The notes beneath the pieces were generated by a model. It made no database searches, was not told the DNA's origin, and saw only the letters and a program-made list of their open reading frames with translations. A DNA stretch of 64,000 nt from CAZLIC01 sp964559535 (GTDB lineage Bacteria > Pseudomonadota > Alphaproteobacteria > Rhodobacterales > Rhodobacteraceae): the NCBI GenBank assembly GCA_964559535.1, contig CAZLIC010000010.1, forward strand, positions 1 to 64,000, given 5' to 3'. A program made the position numbers and the translations under genes. Positions 34,410-43,419 of the stretch are shown here, piece after piece (position 1 is the stretch's first letter; every line of letters starts with the position of its first letter).

Positions 34410-35672
34410 ATGAACATCCTCATCCTCGGCAGTGGCGGGCGGGAACATGCGCTGGCCTGGGCGGTGAAGCAGAACCCGAAATGCGACCGGCTGATCGTGG
34501 CGCCGGGCAATGCGGGGATCGCGGCGCTGGCGGAATGTGCCGATCTGGACATCCTGGACGGCGCGCAGGTCGTGCAGTTCTGCGCCGAAAACGCCATCGA
34601 CTTCGTCGTCGTGGGGCCCGAGGCGCCCCTGGCCTCGGGTGTGGCCGATGCCTGCCGGGCGTCGGGCATCCTGACCTTCGGGCCGTCGTCGTCGGCGGCG
34701 CGGCTGGAGGCGTCGAAGGCCTTTACCAAGGACATCTGCGCCGCCTGCAACGCCCCCACCGCCGCCAGCGCCAGCTTCACCGACCCCGCAGCGGCAGAAC
34801 ACTACATCCGCACCCGTGGCGCCCCCATCGTGGTCAAGGCCGATGGTCTGGCCGCTGGCAAGGGCGTGGTGGTGGCGGAAACGGTGGATCAGGCGGTGGC
34901 GGCGGTACGCGACATGCTGGGCGGCGGCATGGGTGCTGCGGGCGCGCTTGTGGTGATCGAAGAATTCATGGCGGGCGAGGAGGCCAGCCTGTTCGTGCTG
35001 TGCAACGGCACCGAGGCGCTGGCCATCGGGTCGGCGCAGGACCACAAGCGCGCCTTCGACGGCGACACCGGCCCCAACACCGGCGGCATGGGCGCCTATT
35101 CGCCCGCCCCCGTCCTGACCCCCACCATCGAGCAACAGGCGATGGACCGGATCGTCCTGCCCACCCTGCGCGAACTGGCCGCGCGGGGCACGCCCTATCA
35201 GGGCGTCCTCTATGCCGGGCTGATGATCGCGGATGGCCGGGCGCGGCTGGTGGAATACAACGTGCGCTTCGGCGACCCGGAGTGTCAGGTGCTGATGCTG
35301 CGCATGGGCGCGCAGGCGCTGGACCTGATGCTGGCCTGTGCCGAAGACCGCATGCCCGACGCCCGCATCACCTGGGCCGACGACCATGCGCTGACGGTGG
35401 TGCTGGCAACGCGCGGCTATCCGGGCGACTACCCCAGGGGCTCGGTGATCGGCGGGCTGGAGGCGCTGTCCGAAACCAGCACGCAGATGATGTTCCACGC
35501 CGGAACCGCCCTGCGCGACGGGCAGGTGGTGGCCAGCGGCGGCCGCGTGCTGAACGCCACCGCCCGGGGCCAGACGCTGGCCGAGGCGCGCGACCGCGCC
35601 TATGCGCTGGCCGCCGCGGTGGACTGGCCCGAGGGGTTCTTCCGGGCCGACATCGGCTGGCGGGCACTCTAG
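34410..35672 (+). CDS. purD: Phosphoribosylamine--glycine ligase
   Basis: PurD makes glycinamide ribonucleotide in the second step of de novo purine synthesis. The 420-residue ATP-grasp protein starts NILILGSGGREHALAW and contains KADGLAAGKGVVVA, AQDHKRAFDGDTGPNTGGMG, and NVRFGDPECQVLM. Length and motifs match the family well. Confidence 0.97.
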   Translation: MNILILGSGGREHALAWAVKQNPKCDRLIVAPGNAGIAALAECADLDILDGAQVVQFCAENAIDFVVVGPEAPLASGVADACRASGILTFGPSSSAARLEASKAFTKDICAACNAPTAASASFTDPAAAEHYIRTRGAPIVVKADGLAAGKGVVVAETVDQAVAAVRDMLGGGMGAAGALVVIEEFMAGEEASLFVLCNGTEALAIGSAQDHKRAFDGDTGPNTGGMGAYSPAPVLTPTIEQQAMDRIVLPTLRELAARGTPYQGVLYAGLMIADGRARLVEYNVRFGDPECQVLMLRMGAQALDLMLACAEDRMPDARITWADDHALTVVLATRGYPGDYPRGSVIGGLEALSETSTQMMFHAGTALRDGQVVASGGRVLNATARGQTLAEARDRAYALAAAVDWPEGFFRADIGWRAL

Positions 35673-35738
35673 CACCGCCTTGCACCCCCCCGCACCTGCC
35701 GCTAAGGGAAGCACGGTTTTGCGGGGCCGGGGGACGCC

Positions 35739-36998
35739 ATGCCGCTTCTGGTGATGAAATTCGGCGGCACCTCGGTGGCCGACCTCGCGCGCATCGAGAA
35801 TGCCGCGAAGAAGGTGCAGGCCGAGGTCGAGCGCGGCTATGACGTGATCGTCATTGTCAGCGCCATGTCGGGCGAGACGAACAAGCTGGTGGGCTACGTC
35901 GAGGGAACGTCGAAACTGTATGACGCGCGCGAATACGACGCCGTCGTGGCGGCGGGCGAGAATGTCACCGCGGGCCTGATGGCGCTGCGGCTGCAGGAAA
36001 TGGGCATTCCGGCGCGCAGCTGGCAGGGCTGGCAGGTTCCGATCAACACCACGTCGGCGCACGGCAGCGCCCGCTTCGTCTCGATCCCGCGCGACAACAT
36101 CGACGCCAAGTTCGCCGAGGGCTTCAAGGTGGCGGTGGTGGCCGGATTCCAGGGCGTCAGCGCCGAGGGGCGCGTCACCACGCTGGGCCGTGGCGGCAGC
36201 GACACCACGGCGGTGGCCTTTGCCGCCGCGTTCAACGCCGAACGCTGCGACATCTACACCGACGTCGACGGCGTCTACACCACCGACCCGCGCATCGTGC
36301 GCCGCGCCCGCAAGCTGGACCGCATCGCCTTTGAAGAAATGCTGGAACTGGCATCGCTGGGCGCAAAGGTGCTGCAGACGCGGTCGGTCGAACTGGCGAT
36401 GCGCTACAAGGTGAAGCTGCGGGTGCTGTCCAGCTTCGAGGATACGAACGAAAATTCCGGCACGCTGGTCTGCGACGAGGAGGACATCATGGAATCGAAA
36501 GTGGTCTCGGGCGTGGCCTTCTCGAAGGAAGAGGCGAAGATAACCCTCTTCACCATCGAGGACCGGCCGGGCGTGGCGCAGGCGATCTTCGGGCCGTTGG
36601 CCGATGCCGGCGTGAACGTCGACATGATCGTGCAGAACATCAGCGAAAAGGACTATGACGATGCCCACCCCGGCGCCGTCACCGACATGACCTTCTCGCT
36701 GCCGGTGAACCAGGTGCCGCGCGCGATGAAGGCGATGCAGGATGCCAAGGCCGCCGGGCTGATTGCCTATGACGAGCTGATCGTCGACACCGAGGTCGCC
36801 AAGGTGTCGGTCGTGGGCATCGGCATGCGCAGCCAGGTGGGCGTGGCGGCACGGATGTTCCGCGCGCTGGCGGCTGAGAACATCAACATCAAGGTGATCT
36901 CGACCTCCGAGATCAAGATTTCGGTGCTGATCGACCGCAAATACATGGAACTGGCCGTGCAGGCGCTGCACGACACCTTTGCGCTCGACAAGGCCTGA
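35739..36998 (+). CDS. lysC: Aspartate kinase
   Basis: LysC phosphorylates aspartate at the head of the Lys/Thr/Met pathway. The 419-residue product has MKFGGTSVADLARI at the start, the aspartate-kinase core with LGRGGSDTTAVA, the YTDVDGVYTTDPRIV loop, and two C-terminal ACT domains (about residues 265-410) for feedback inhibition. It may supply homoserine for the SAM-regulated metZ farther down. Confidence 0.96.
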   Translation: MPLLVMKFGGTSVADLARIENAAKKVQAEVERGYDVIVIVSAMSGETNKLVGYVEGTSKLYDAREYDAVVAAGENVTAGLMALRLQEMGIPARSWQGWQVPINTTSAHGSARFVSIPRDNIDAKFAEGFKVAVVAGFQGVSAEGRVTTLGRGGSDTTAVAFAAAFNAERCDIYTDVDGVYTTDPRIVRRARKLDRIAFEEMLELASLGAKVLQTRSVELAMRYKVKLRVLSSFEDTNENSGTLVCDEEDIMESKVVSGVAFSKEEAKITLFTIEDRPGVAQAIFGPLADAGVNVDMIVQNISEKDYDDAHPGAVTDMTFSLPVNQVPRAMKAMQDAKAAGLIAYDELIVDTEVAKVSVVGIGMRSQVGVAARMFRALAAENINIKVISTSEIKISVLIDRKYMELAVQALHDTFALDKA

Positions 36999-37040
36999 GG
37001 CGGAAGACACGATCGTCGCATCCGGCTACGGGGCGCGGCG

Positions 37041-37661
37041 GTGATCACCGAGATCGAGGACTTTTTCCGGCTGGGCTGCGGGCGCTGCGCCCGCTTTGCC
37101 ACGCCGGATTGTTCGGTGCGCCTCTGGTCGCCCGGCGTGGACGCGCTGCGTGACATCTGCCGCGGTGCCGGTCTGGACGAGACGGTGAAGTGGGGCCACC
37201 CCTGCTATGTCCATGCCGGGCGGAATGTGGCCATCATCGGCGCCTTCCGCGAGGATTTCCGCCTGTCCTTCTTCGATGCGGCGCTGCTGGCCGACCCCGA
37301 TGGCGTGCTTGAACGGCAGGGCCCGAACACACGTCACCCGGATGCGATCCGGTTTCGGTCGGCCGCCGAGGTGGAAACGCGGGGCAAGGCCATTCTGTCG
37401 CTGTTGCGGCAGGCCATGGCCAATGCCGCCGCGGGCCTGCGCCCGCCAAAGGCCGAAGCCGACATCGCCCTGCCGCCCGCGCTGGTGGTCGCAATGGACG
37501 CCGACCCGGAACTGGCCGAGGCATTCCATCGGCTGACGCCCGGCCGCCAGCGCAGCCATGCCCTGCATGTCTCGTCCGCAAAGGCCGAGGCCACGCAGAT
37601 GGCGCGCATCGCTGCGGCGCGGGGCCGCATCCTGGCAGGCAAGGGCGCGAACGAACGCTAG
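37041..37661 (+). CDS. YdeI/OmpD-associated (DUF1801-type) protein
   Basis: The 206-residue protein has a DUF1801-like core (LRDICRGAGLDETVKWGHPCYVHAGRNVAIIGAF) and a C-terminal YdeI tail (LTPGRQRSHALHVSSAKAEATQMARI). It starts at GTG. Members bind iron-sulfur or small ligands in some cases, but no function is established. It ends 4 bases into a convergent gene. Confidence 0.8.
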   Translation: MITEIEDFFRLGCGRCARFATPDCSVRLWSPGVDALRDICRGAGLDETVKWGHPCYVHAGRNVAIIGAFREDFRLSFFDAALLADPDGVLERQGPNTRHPDAIRFRSAAEVETRGKAILSLLRQAMANAAAGLRPPKAEADIALPPALVVAMDADPELAEAFHRLTPGRQRSHALHVSSAKAEATQMARIAAARGRILAGKGANER

Positions 37662-38038
37662 GTTGCGCGCTGTTCGAGCCACAGAAGCCGCGCCAGCATG
37701 GCGAGGAACCCGATGCAACCCGTGGCAACGATCAGCACTGCCCAAAGTGCAGGCACCATTCCTGCCGCCCGCGCCCGCGGCAAGATCAGTGTCCAGCCGA
37801 TGCCAATGGCCAGCAGCAGGTCGAACCACACCTGGTTGCCCCAGAGGTTCGCCGTGTGCACCGGCCAGAACCCCGTCGGCCCCTCGTGCCAAACGGCCAA
37901 AGCCGTGAATGCAAGAAAGGCAACGGCCAACCCCGCCACAACAAGCCATGTCCCATTGCCACGCGATCGAAGCGAAAGGACAAGATAGGCAATCAGCCCC
38001 GCAGCAGCGATGATGGGGGACAGGGTGGTGAAGGTCAT
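37658..38038 (-). CDS. Small four-helix membrane protein divergent from a TetR regulator
   Basis: The 126-residue protein is predicted to cross the membrane four times (hydrophobic stretches near residues 5-22, 32-49, 68-86 and 95-118). The ATG has a GAGGA site. I do not recognise a family. It shares a 74-base divergent promoter with a TetR gene and its operators, so it is the likely target of that regulator. Confidence 0.65.
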   Translation of the reverse strand: MTFTTLSPIIAAAGLIAYLVLSLRSRGNGTWLVVAGLAVAFLAFTALAVWHEGPTGFWPVHTANLWGNQVWFDLLLAIGIGWTLILPRARAAGMVPALWAVLIVATGCIGFLAMLARLLWLEQRAT

Positions 38039-38068
38039 GGGGTCCTCGCAGCGATGAGAGTTCAGAGT

Positions 38069-38109
38069 GAAGCGACTGCTACATCATCGCACGACGTAGC
38101 GGTCGCTAC
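38069..38109. promoter_or_regulatory. Tandem TetR-type operators
   Basis: GTAGCG, two bases, CGCTAC is a perfect dyad at 38096-38109. A degenerate copy with the same half-sites occurs at 38069-38082 (one mismatch in each half). The centres are 27 bases apart. Read together, 38071-38082 and 38096-38107 also form a 12-base inverted repeat with one mismatch. The site fills the gap between a TetR gene and its divergent neighbour. Confidence 0.7.
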
Positions 38110-38112
38110 AAG

Positions 38113-38646
38113 ATGGTGCGGCGCATGATCGCGCAAAAGGACGTCCTTCTGTCGCACATGGCCGACCACGTACTGGGCAATGGCCTGCGCGATGCCACGC
38201 TGCGCCCCCTGGCCCGGGCCGCGGGCACCAGCGACCGCATGCTGATTTACCACTTCGGCTCGAAGGAGGCGCTGATTGCCGCCGTCCTTGACCATCTTGC
38301 CGGGCGGTTGACCGCGATGCTGGATGCCGCACCCATGCCACCCGCCCCTGCGGCGCTGGCAGAGACTCTGTTGGCCATGATGCGCAGCCCGCCTGTGCAA
38401 CCCTATGTTGCCGTCTGGCTTGAAGTGATCGCCGGGGCCGGGCGGGGCGATCCGGTTTTCCGCGAGACCGCCATGCGCATCCTGACCCACTTCCACTGCT
38501 GGCTGATGGGCCGCCTGCCCCCCGGCACCCCGGCGCCCGAAGCCGCAGCTGCGCGGCTTCTGGTCACCATCGAGGGCACACTGTTGGTCGAGGCAGCGGG
38601 CGACGCCGGGCGGGCGCTGACAAAAGCGGCAGAAATACTGACGTAA
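38113..38646 (+). CDS. TetR-family transcriptional regulator
   Basis: The 177-residue protein has an N-terminal helix-turn-helix (about residues 12-55; LRPLARAAGTSDRMLIYHFGSKEALIAAVLD), typical of TetR regulators. A variable ligand domain follows. It probably represses itself and the divergent membrane protein through the operators just upstream. The inducer is unknown. Confidence 0.88.
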   Translation: MVRRMIAQKDVLLSHMADHVLGNGLRDATLRPLARAAGTSDRMLIYHFGSKEALIAAVLDHLAGRLTAMLDAAPMPPAPAALAETLLAMMRSPPVQPYVAVWLEVIAGAGRGDPVFRETAMRILTHFHCWLMGRLPPGTPAPEAAAARLLVTIEGTLLVEAAGDAGRALTKAAEILT

Positions 38647-38734
38647 TTGCCGCCTGTTCACCGCGGGCTGCCACCACTCTTCCCGTATGCGGTGGCATAT
38701 GGTCTAACCGTGGGGAACCGACCGGAAGCACCCC

Positions 38735-40978
38735 ATGCCAGACCGCAGCGAAAGCGAAAGCCGGAAACTGTTGCGCCGCCTGCGCGACACGCTGGCCACC
38801 CCTGCCAAGGGGCAGGAACGGCTTGACCGCATCGTCAAGCTGATCGCCTCGTCGATGCGCACCGAGGTCTGCTCGATCTACCTGTTCCGCGATGCCGAAA
38901 CGCTGGAACTGTGCGCCACCGAGGGCCTGCGCCGCGAATCCGTGCACGTCACCCGCATGCGGCTGGGCGAGGGCCTTGTGGGCCGCGTGGCGCGCACGGT
39001 GACGCCGGTGAACACCGCCGACGCGCCATCCGAGAAGGGTTTCCGCTTCATGCCGGAAACAGGCGAGGAAATCTATTCCAGCTTCCTGGGCGTGCCGATC
39101 CAGCGGGTGGGCGAACGGCTGGGCGTGCTGGTGGTGCAGTCGAAGGACGCCCGCAGCTTTGACGACGACGAGGTCTATGCACTGGAAGTCGTGGCCATGG
39201 TGCTGGCCGAGATGACCGAACTGGGGGTGTTCGCGGGCGACGACGTGGGCGCCCGCGCGCTGCACCGCCAGCCGGTCACCCTGCGCGGCGGCACCGGCCA
39301 GGAAGGCACTGCCGAGGGGCGCGTGTGGCTGCACGAACCCCGCGTGGTGATCACCAATCCCGTGGCCGACGACCCGCTGACCGAGATCGACCGCATCCGC
39401 GAGGCGGTGGGCAAGCTGCGCGTGTCGGTGGATGACCTGTTGTCGGCCGAAAGTCTGGACAAGGACCAGCGGCAGGTGCTGGAAGCGTACCGCATGTTCG
39501 CCAACAGCCGCGGCTGGCTGCGCCGGATGGAGGAAGACATCCAGCGCGGCCTGTCGGCCGAAGCGGCGGTGGAAAAGGAACAGTCCGCCGCCCGCGCAAG
39601 GCTGGAACAGGTGCCCGACGCCTACTTGCGCGAACGCCTGCACGACCTGGACGACCTGTCGAACCGCCTGCTGCGCATCCTCACGGGGCAGGGCACCGAC
39701 ACCGGCGCGACGATGCCCGAAAACCCCATCCTCGTCGCCCGCAACATCGGGCCTGCCGAACTGCTGGAATATGGCCGCAAGCTGAAGGGCGTGGTGCTGG
39801 AAGAAGGCTCGGTCGGGTCGCACGCGGCCATCGTGGCCCGCGCGCTGGCCATTCCGCTGGTGATTCACGCCGAGCGCATTGCCACCGAGGCGCTGAACGG
39901 CGACCACATCCTGGTGGACGGCGACGCGGGCGTGGTGCACCTGCGCCCCGAAGACTCGGTCACCGCCACCTTCCGCGACCGTATTGCCATGATGGCCAAG
40001 GCGCAGGAACGCTATGCCGGCCTGCGCCACCTGCCCGCCACCACAAAAGACGGCGTGACGGTGGGGCTGCAGATGAACGCAGGCCTGATGGCCGACCTGC
40101 CGTCGCTGGAAGGATCCGGCGCCGAAGGTGTGGGCCTGTTCCGCACCGAGCTGCAGTTCCTGATCCGCAACCGGATGCCGAAACGGGAAGAACTGGTCAA
40201 GATCTACGCCCGCGTGATGGATGCCGCGGGCGGCCGCCGGGTGGCCTTCCGCACGCTGGACATCGGGTCCGACAAGGTGCTGCCCTACATGAAGCCGCAG
40301 GACGAACCCAACCCGGCGATGGGCTGGCGCGCGATCCGCGTGGGGCTTGACCGGCCGGGGGTGCTGCGGATGCAGGCGCAGGCGCTGATCCGCGCCGCCA
40401 ATGGCCGCCCCCTGACCATCATGTTCCCCTTCATCACCGAACATGCCGAATTCATGGCGGCGCGCGACCACGTGCTGCACCAGCTGGACCGCGAGGTGGC
40501 GCTGGGCATCCCCGCGCCCGAACGGCTGGACATCGGCGCGATGGTGGAGACGCCGTCTGCGGCCTACGCGCCGCGGGCGTTCTTTGAGACCGCCGATTTC
40601 CTGAGCGTTGGCGGCAATGACATCAAGCAGTTCTTCTTCGCCGCCGACCGCGAGAACGAACGCGTGCGGCGCCGCTACGACGTGCTGAACCTGTCGTTCC
40701 TGATGTTCCTTCAATCCATCGCCGCCCGCTGCGCCGAGGTGGGCACGCCGCTGTCGTTCTGCGGCGAGGACGCGGGCAAGCCGGTCGAGGCGGTGTGCCT
40801 GGCCGCCATGGGCTTTCCCACGCTGTCCATGCGCCCGGCCTCGGTCGGCCCGGTGAAGGCGCTGATGCGGCGGGTGAACCTGGGCGACCTGCGCGCGGTG
40901 ATCGAAGGCGTGCGGGCCGAGGGGGCCGAAACGGCCCGGCCCGCGGTGATGGCCTATCTGGCGGAGCTGGGGGAGTAG
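38735..40978 (+). CDS. ptsP: PEP--protein phosphotransferase PtsP (nitrogen PTS enzyme I)
   Basis: PtsP starts the nitrogen-related phosphotransferase relay. The 747-residue product has an N-terminal GAF domain (about residues 1-165) and an EI N-domain. The phospho-carrier His363 lies in GSVGSHAAIVARAL, followed by a C-terminal PEP-binding barrel with GIFRTELQFL-like and SFCGEDAG (Cys676) active-site motifs. The stop codon is inside the REP palindrome beginning at 40975. Confidence 0.95.
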   Translation: MPDRSESESRKLLRRLRDTLATPAKGQERLDRIVKLIASSMRTEVCSIYLFRDAETLELCATEGLRRESVHVTRMRLGEGLVGRVARTVTPVNTADAPSEKGFRFMPETGEEIYSSFLGVPIQRVGERLGVLVVQSKDARSFDDDEVYALEVVAMVLAEMTELGVFAGDDVGARALHRQPVTLRGGTGQEGTAEGRVWLHEPRVVITNPVADDPLTEIDRIREAVGKLRVSVDDLLSAESLDKDQRQVLEAYRMFANSRGWLRRMEEDIQRGLSAEAAVEKEQSAARARLEQVPDAYLRERLHDLDDLSNRLLRILTGQGTDTGATMPENPILVARNIGPAELLEYGRKLKGVVLEEGSVGSHAAIVARALAIPLVIHAERIATEALNGDHILVDGDAGVVHLRPEDSVTATFRDRIAMMAKAQERYAGLRHLPATTKDGVTVGLQMNAGLMADLPSLEGSGAEGVGLFRTELQFLIRNRMPKREELVKIYARVMDAAGGRRVAFRTLDIGSDKVLPYMKPQDEPNPAMGWRAIRVGLDRPGVLRMQAQALIRAANGRPLTIMFPFITEHAEFMAARDHVLHQLDREVALGIPAPERLDIGAMVETPSAAYAPRAFFETADFLSVGGNDIKQFFFAADRENERVRRRYDVLNLSFLMFLQSIAARCAEVGTPLSFCGEDAGKPVEAVCLAAMGFPTLSMRPASVGPVKALMRRVNLGDLRAVIEGVRAEGAETARPAVMAYLAELGE

Positions 40979-41030
40979 GGTGGGCAATCTGCCCACCTTT
41001 CGCCGAAGGTGGGCAGATTGCCCACCCTAC
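40975..41030. repeat. REP palindrome, copy 1
   Basis: Two 25-base arms (40975-40999 and 41006-41030) are perfect complements around a TCGCCG loop. The same element recurs unchanged at 41590-41645. It supplies the stop codon TAG of ptsP (40976-40978) and, on the other strand, the stop of the RAYT gene (41027-41029). Confidence 0.9.
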
Positions 41031-41551
41031 CTCTCGCCCATACTCCAGTGCATCGTTCCGACCGTTTCCGGACCAACAAGGCCTGCGCGGATATCGCGGT
41101 GAAGGGACGAGAGCAGCCAATCCTCCGGCCGCGCAGCAAGGCCGTGTTTCACAGGATTCGTCCAGCAATAGGCAACATGCGCAGCAAAGTCGTCGCTGTC
41201 GCGTATGGCATGCTCCCAGAACCGCCGCTGCCAGAGCCCGGCTTCGCGCTTGCGCTGCTTGCTGGGCGAGATGGTGGAGAAACGGCCTGACCAACGCGTG
41301 AACCTCGCCTTTATTTTGCGCCATCTGACCGAAAAGTCGGAATCGCCCGGAGGCAGCGTCCAGACGGCATGCAGATGGTCGGGCAGCACAACCGCCGCAT
41401 CGCAACGGAACGGATGCTCGGCCAGCGTTGCGGCCCAGGCCCGGCGCAAGGTCTCGACATGCTCGATAAGGACATCAGACCCGCGCTCCTCCACACAGAC
41501 CGTGAAGAAGTAGCTATGGCCGGGGACACGCATGCGCCGATAGGTGGACAT
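41027..41551 (-). CDS. REP-associated tyrosine transposase (RAYT)
   Basis: The 174-residue Y1 HUH-type protein has the metal motif HLH (His59 and His61 in LPDHLHAVW) and a catalytic Tyr128 in AYCWTNPVKHGL. The start MSTYRRMRVPGHSYFFTVC is typical of the IS200-like Y1 transposase domain (DUF1568). RAYTs nick and join single-stranded REP DNA. The protein appears intact. The coding end overlaps the left REP copy. Confidence 0.92.
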   Translation of the reverse strand: MSTYRRMRVPGHSYFFTVCVEERGSDVLIEHVETLRRAWAATLAEHPFRCDAAVVLPDHLHAVWTLPPGDSDFSVRWRKIKARFTRWSGRFSTISPSKQRKREAGLWQRRFWEHAIRDSDDFAAHVAYCWTNPVKHGLAARPEDWLLSSLHRDIRAGLVGPETVGTMHWSMGER

Positions 41552-41589
41552 GGTCGGACCATATCGCCGCAGCGTTAACGGAACCTTGC

Positions 41590-41645
41590 GTAGGGTGGGC
41601 AATCTGCCCACCTTTCGCCGAAGGTGGGCAGATTGCCCACCCTAC
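41590..41645. repeat. REP palindrome, copy 2
   Basis: Arms 41590-41614 and 41621-41645 pair perfectly around TCGCCG. The copy is identical to that at 40975-41030. It lies upstream of the RAYT start and four bases past the end of apt, between two minus-strand genes, so it could terminate apt transcription. Confidence 0.9.
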
Positions 41646-41649
41646 CCCT

Positions 41650-42183
41650 TCACACCCCCTCGAACGCGCACAGCGCGTGCACTGCATAGCCCGCCGCCTC
41701 CAGCCGCGCCCGCCCGCCAAGGTCGGGCAGGTCCACCACGAAGGCGCAGCCCACCACCTCGGCCCCCAGCCGCTCGATCAGCCGGATGCCTGCCTCGGCC
41801 GTGCCGCCCGTCGCCAGCAGGTCGTCCACCAGCAGCACCTTCTCGCCCTTCGCCAAGGCATCGGCATGCACCTCCATCACCGCCTCGCCATACTCCAGCG
41901 TATAACCCTGCGAGATGGTTGCGCCCGGCAGCTTGCCCTTCTTGCGCACCGGCACAAAGCCGGTGGACAGCTGGTGCGCCACCGCGCCGCCCAGAATGAA
42001 CCCCCGCGCCTCGAGCCCCGCCACCTTGTCGATCCGCATCCCCGCATATGGGGCCAGCAGCTGATCCACGCACATGCGGAACCCGCGCGGGTCGGCGAAC
42101 AGCGTGGTCACGTCGCGGAACAGGATCCCTTCGTGCGGGAAGTCCACGATGGTGCGGATATAGTCCTTCACAGTCTTGGCCAT
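41650..42183 (-). CDS. apt: Adenine phosphoribosyltransferase
   Basis: Apt turns adenine and PRPP to AMP. The 177-residue protein has the start KDYIRTIVDFPHEGILFRD, the PRPP-binding loop VLLVDDLLATGGTAEA near residue 122, and the ARGFILGGAVA loop. It recycles adenine, including that released by MTA phosphorylase, whose gene is 2.2 kb away on the same strand. Confidence 0.96.
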   Translation of the reverse strand: MAKTVKDYIRTIVDFPHEGILFRDVTTLFADPRGFRMCVDQLLAPYAGMRIDKVAGLEARGFILGGAVAHQLSTGFVPVRKKGKLPGATISQGYTLEYGEAVMEVHADALAKGEKVLLVDDLLATGGTAEAGIRLIERLGAEVVGCAFVVDLPDLGGRARLEAAGYAVHALCAFEGV

Positions 42184-42318
42184 GCTGTTCCCCGCGGCGT
42201 TCGCACCGGTGTAGCATCGGGCAATCTTGCCAGACCAGCCCCCGCCGCAATACCCTTGGCCAACGGGTCGCCCACGGCGCGACCGGTGCATCACGCCGAA
42301 AAGGGACGCAGAACCGCC

Positions 42319-43332
42319 ATGGACGACACCGCCTTCGGCACCCGCAACAAGCGCGGCGACTGGGCGCCCTCGGCGCCGCTGCAGGTCAACCCGCTGTTCC
42401 GCCTGCCGCTGCGCCTGATGGCGGTGGTGAAGTGGCTGCCGGGGTACTTTCTGCCGTGGAACCTGGCCTTCATGGCCACGGCCTTTGTCACCTGGACCTG
42501 GGCCACGCCCGATGCAGACACGCTGAAGACGCTCGCGCCCGGCTGGATCCTGTACCTGTATGTGCGCAACAGCCTGGCGATCCTGCTGTTCTACGGCGTG
42601 CTGGAGGCGCGGCTCTACTGGCTGCGCCGGCAGGGCAACGCCTTCAAGTACAACGCGAAATGGCCGGCCGAGCAGAAGAACCCGGTGTTCTGGTTCAGGA
42701 ACCAGGTGATCGACGGCATGCTGCGCACCTTCCTGTCGGGCGTGCCGATCTGGACCGCCTACGAGGTGCTGGTGCTGTGGGCCTGGGCCAACGGCATCGG
42801 CCCCTGGGCCAGCTTTGCCGAAAACCCGCTGTGGCTGTGCCTCTTCGCCTTCCTTGTCCCGATCATCCACGAATGCCACTTCTACTGCGTGCACCGGCTG
42901 ATCCACATTCCGGTCCTGTACCGCTGGATCCACTCGGTGCACCACAACAGCGTCAATCCCAGCCCCTGGTCGTCGCTGTCGATGCACCCGGCCGAGCATG
43001 TGCTGTACTGGTCCAGCGCGCTCTTGCACCTGATCCTGCCGTCGCATCCGTGGCTGGCGCTGTACCAGCTGCAGTTCGCGGGCTTCGGTGCCGTGGTGGG
43101 GCATATCGGCTTTGACCGCATCGTGACGGGCCAGAATTCCGCCATCGAGACGCATGCCTACGCGCACTACCTGCACCACAAGCACTTCGAGGTGAACTAC
43201 GCCGACGCAACCGTGCCGCTTGACCGGCTGTTCGGCACCTGGCACGATGGCTCGCCCGAAGCCGAGGCGCGCATGCAGGCGCGCTATGCGGCCAAGGTGG
43301 CGCGGATGAACAAGGCGGCAAGCGGCGGATGA
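42319..43332 (+). CDS. Sterol desaturase/fatty acid hydroxylase family protein
   Basis: The 337-residue membrane protein has several hydrophobic segments and clustered histidines: HECHFYCVHRLIH, HSVHHN and HAYAHYLHHKHF. These are the di-iron histidine boxes of the family. Members hydroxylate or desaturate lipids. The substrate here is unknown. It is divergent from apt. Confidence 0.9.
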   Translation: MDDTAFGTRNKRGDWAPSAPLQVNPLFRLPLRLMAVVKWLPGYFLPWNLAFMATAFVTWTWATPDADTLKTLAPGWILYLYVRNSLAILLFYGVLEARLYWLRRQGNAFKYNAKWPAEQKNPVFWFRNQVIDGMLRTFLSGVPIWTAYEVLVLWAWANGIGPWASFAENPLWLCLFAFLVPIIHECHFYCVHRLIHIPVLYRWIHSVHHNSVNPSPWSSLSMHPAEHVLYWSSALLHLILPSHPWLALYQLQFAGFGAVVGHIGFDRIVTGQNSAIETHAYAHYLHHKHFEVNYADATVPLDRLFGTWHDGSPEAEARMQARYAAKVARMNKAASGG

Positions 43333-43419
43333 ACGCGCCGCCGCGCCGCAAGGCGCTTGCGGCACGGCCCCCGAAACGGCCCCCGAAACAGCGACGGACG
43401 TGCGCCGTGACCCGAAGCG

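Larger units (their letters stand above)
40975..41645. mobile_element. REPtron: RAYT gene between two identical REP palindromes
   Basis: A RAYT-family transposase gene is flanked by two identical 56-base palindromes, in the architecture known from REP/RAYT units. There is no target-site duplication at the outer ends that I can see. The unit lies between ptsP and apt. Only these two REP copies occur in the window. Confidence 0.85.

Noticed and set aside
38564..40996. Minus-strand frame of about 810 codons opposite ptsP
   Set aside because: ptsP on the plus strand has all catalytic residues, so this is a shadow.
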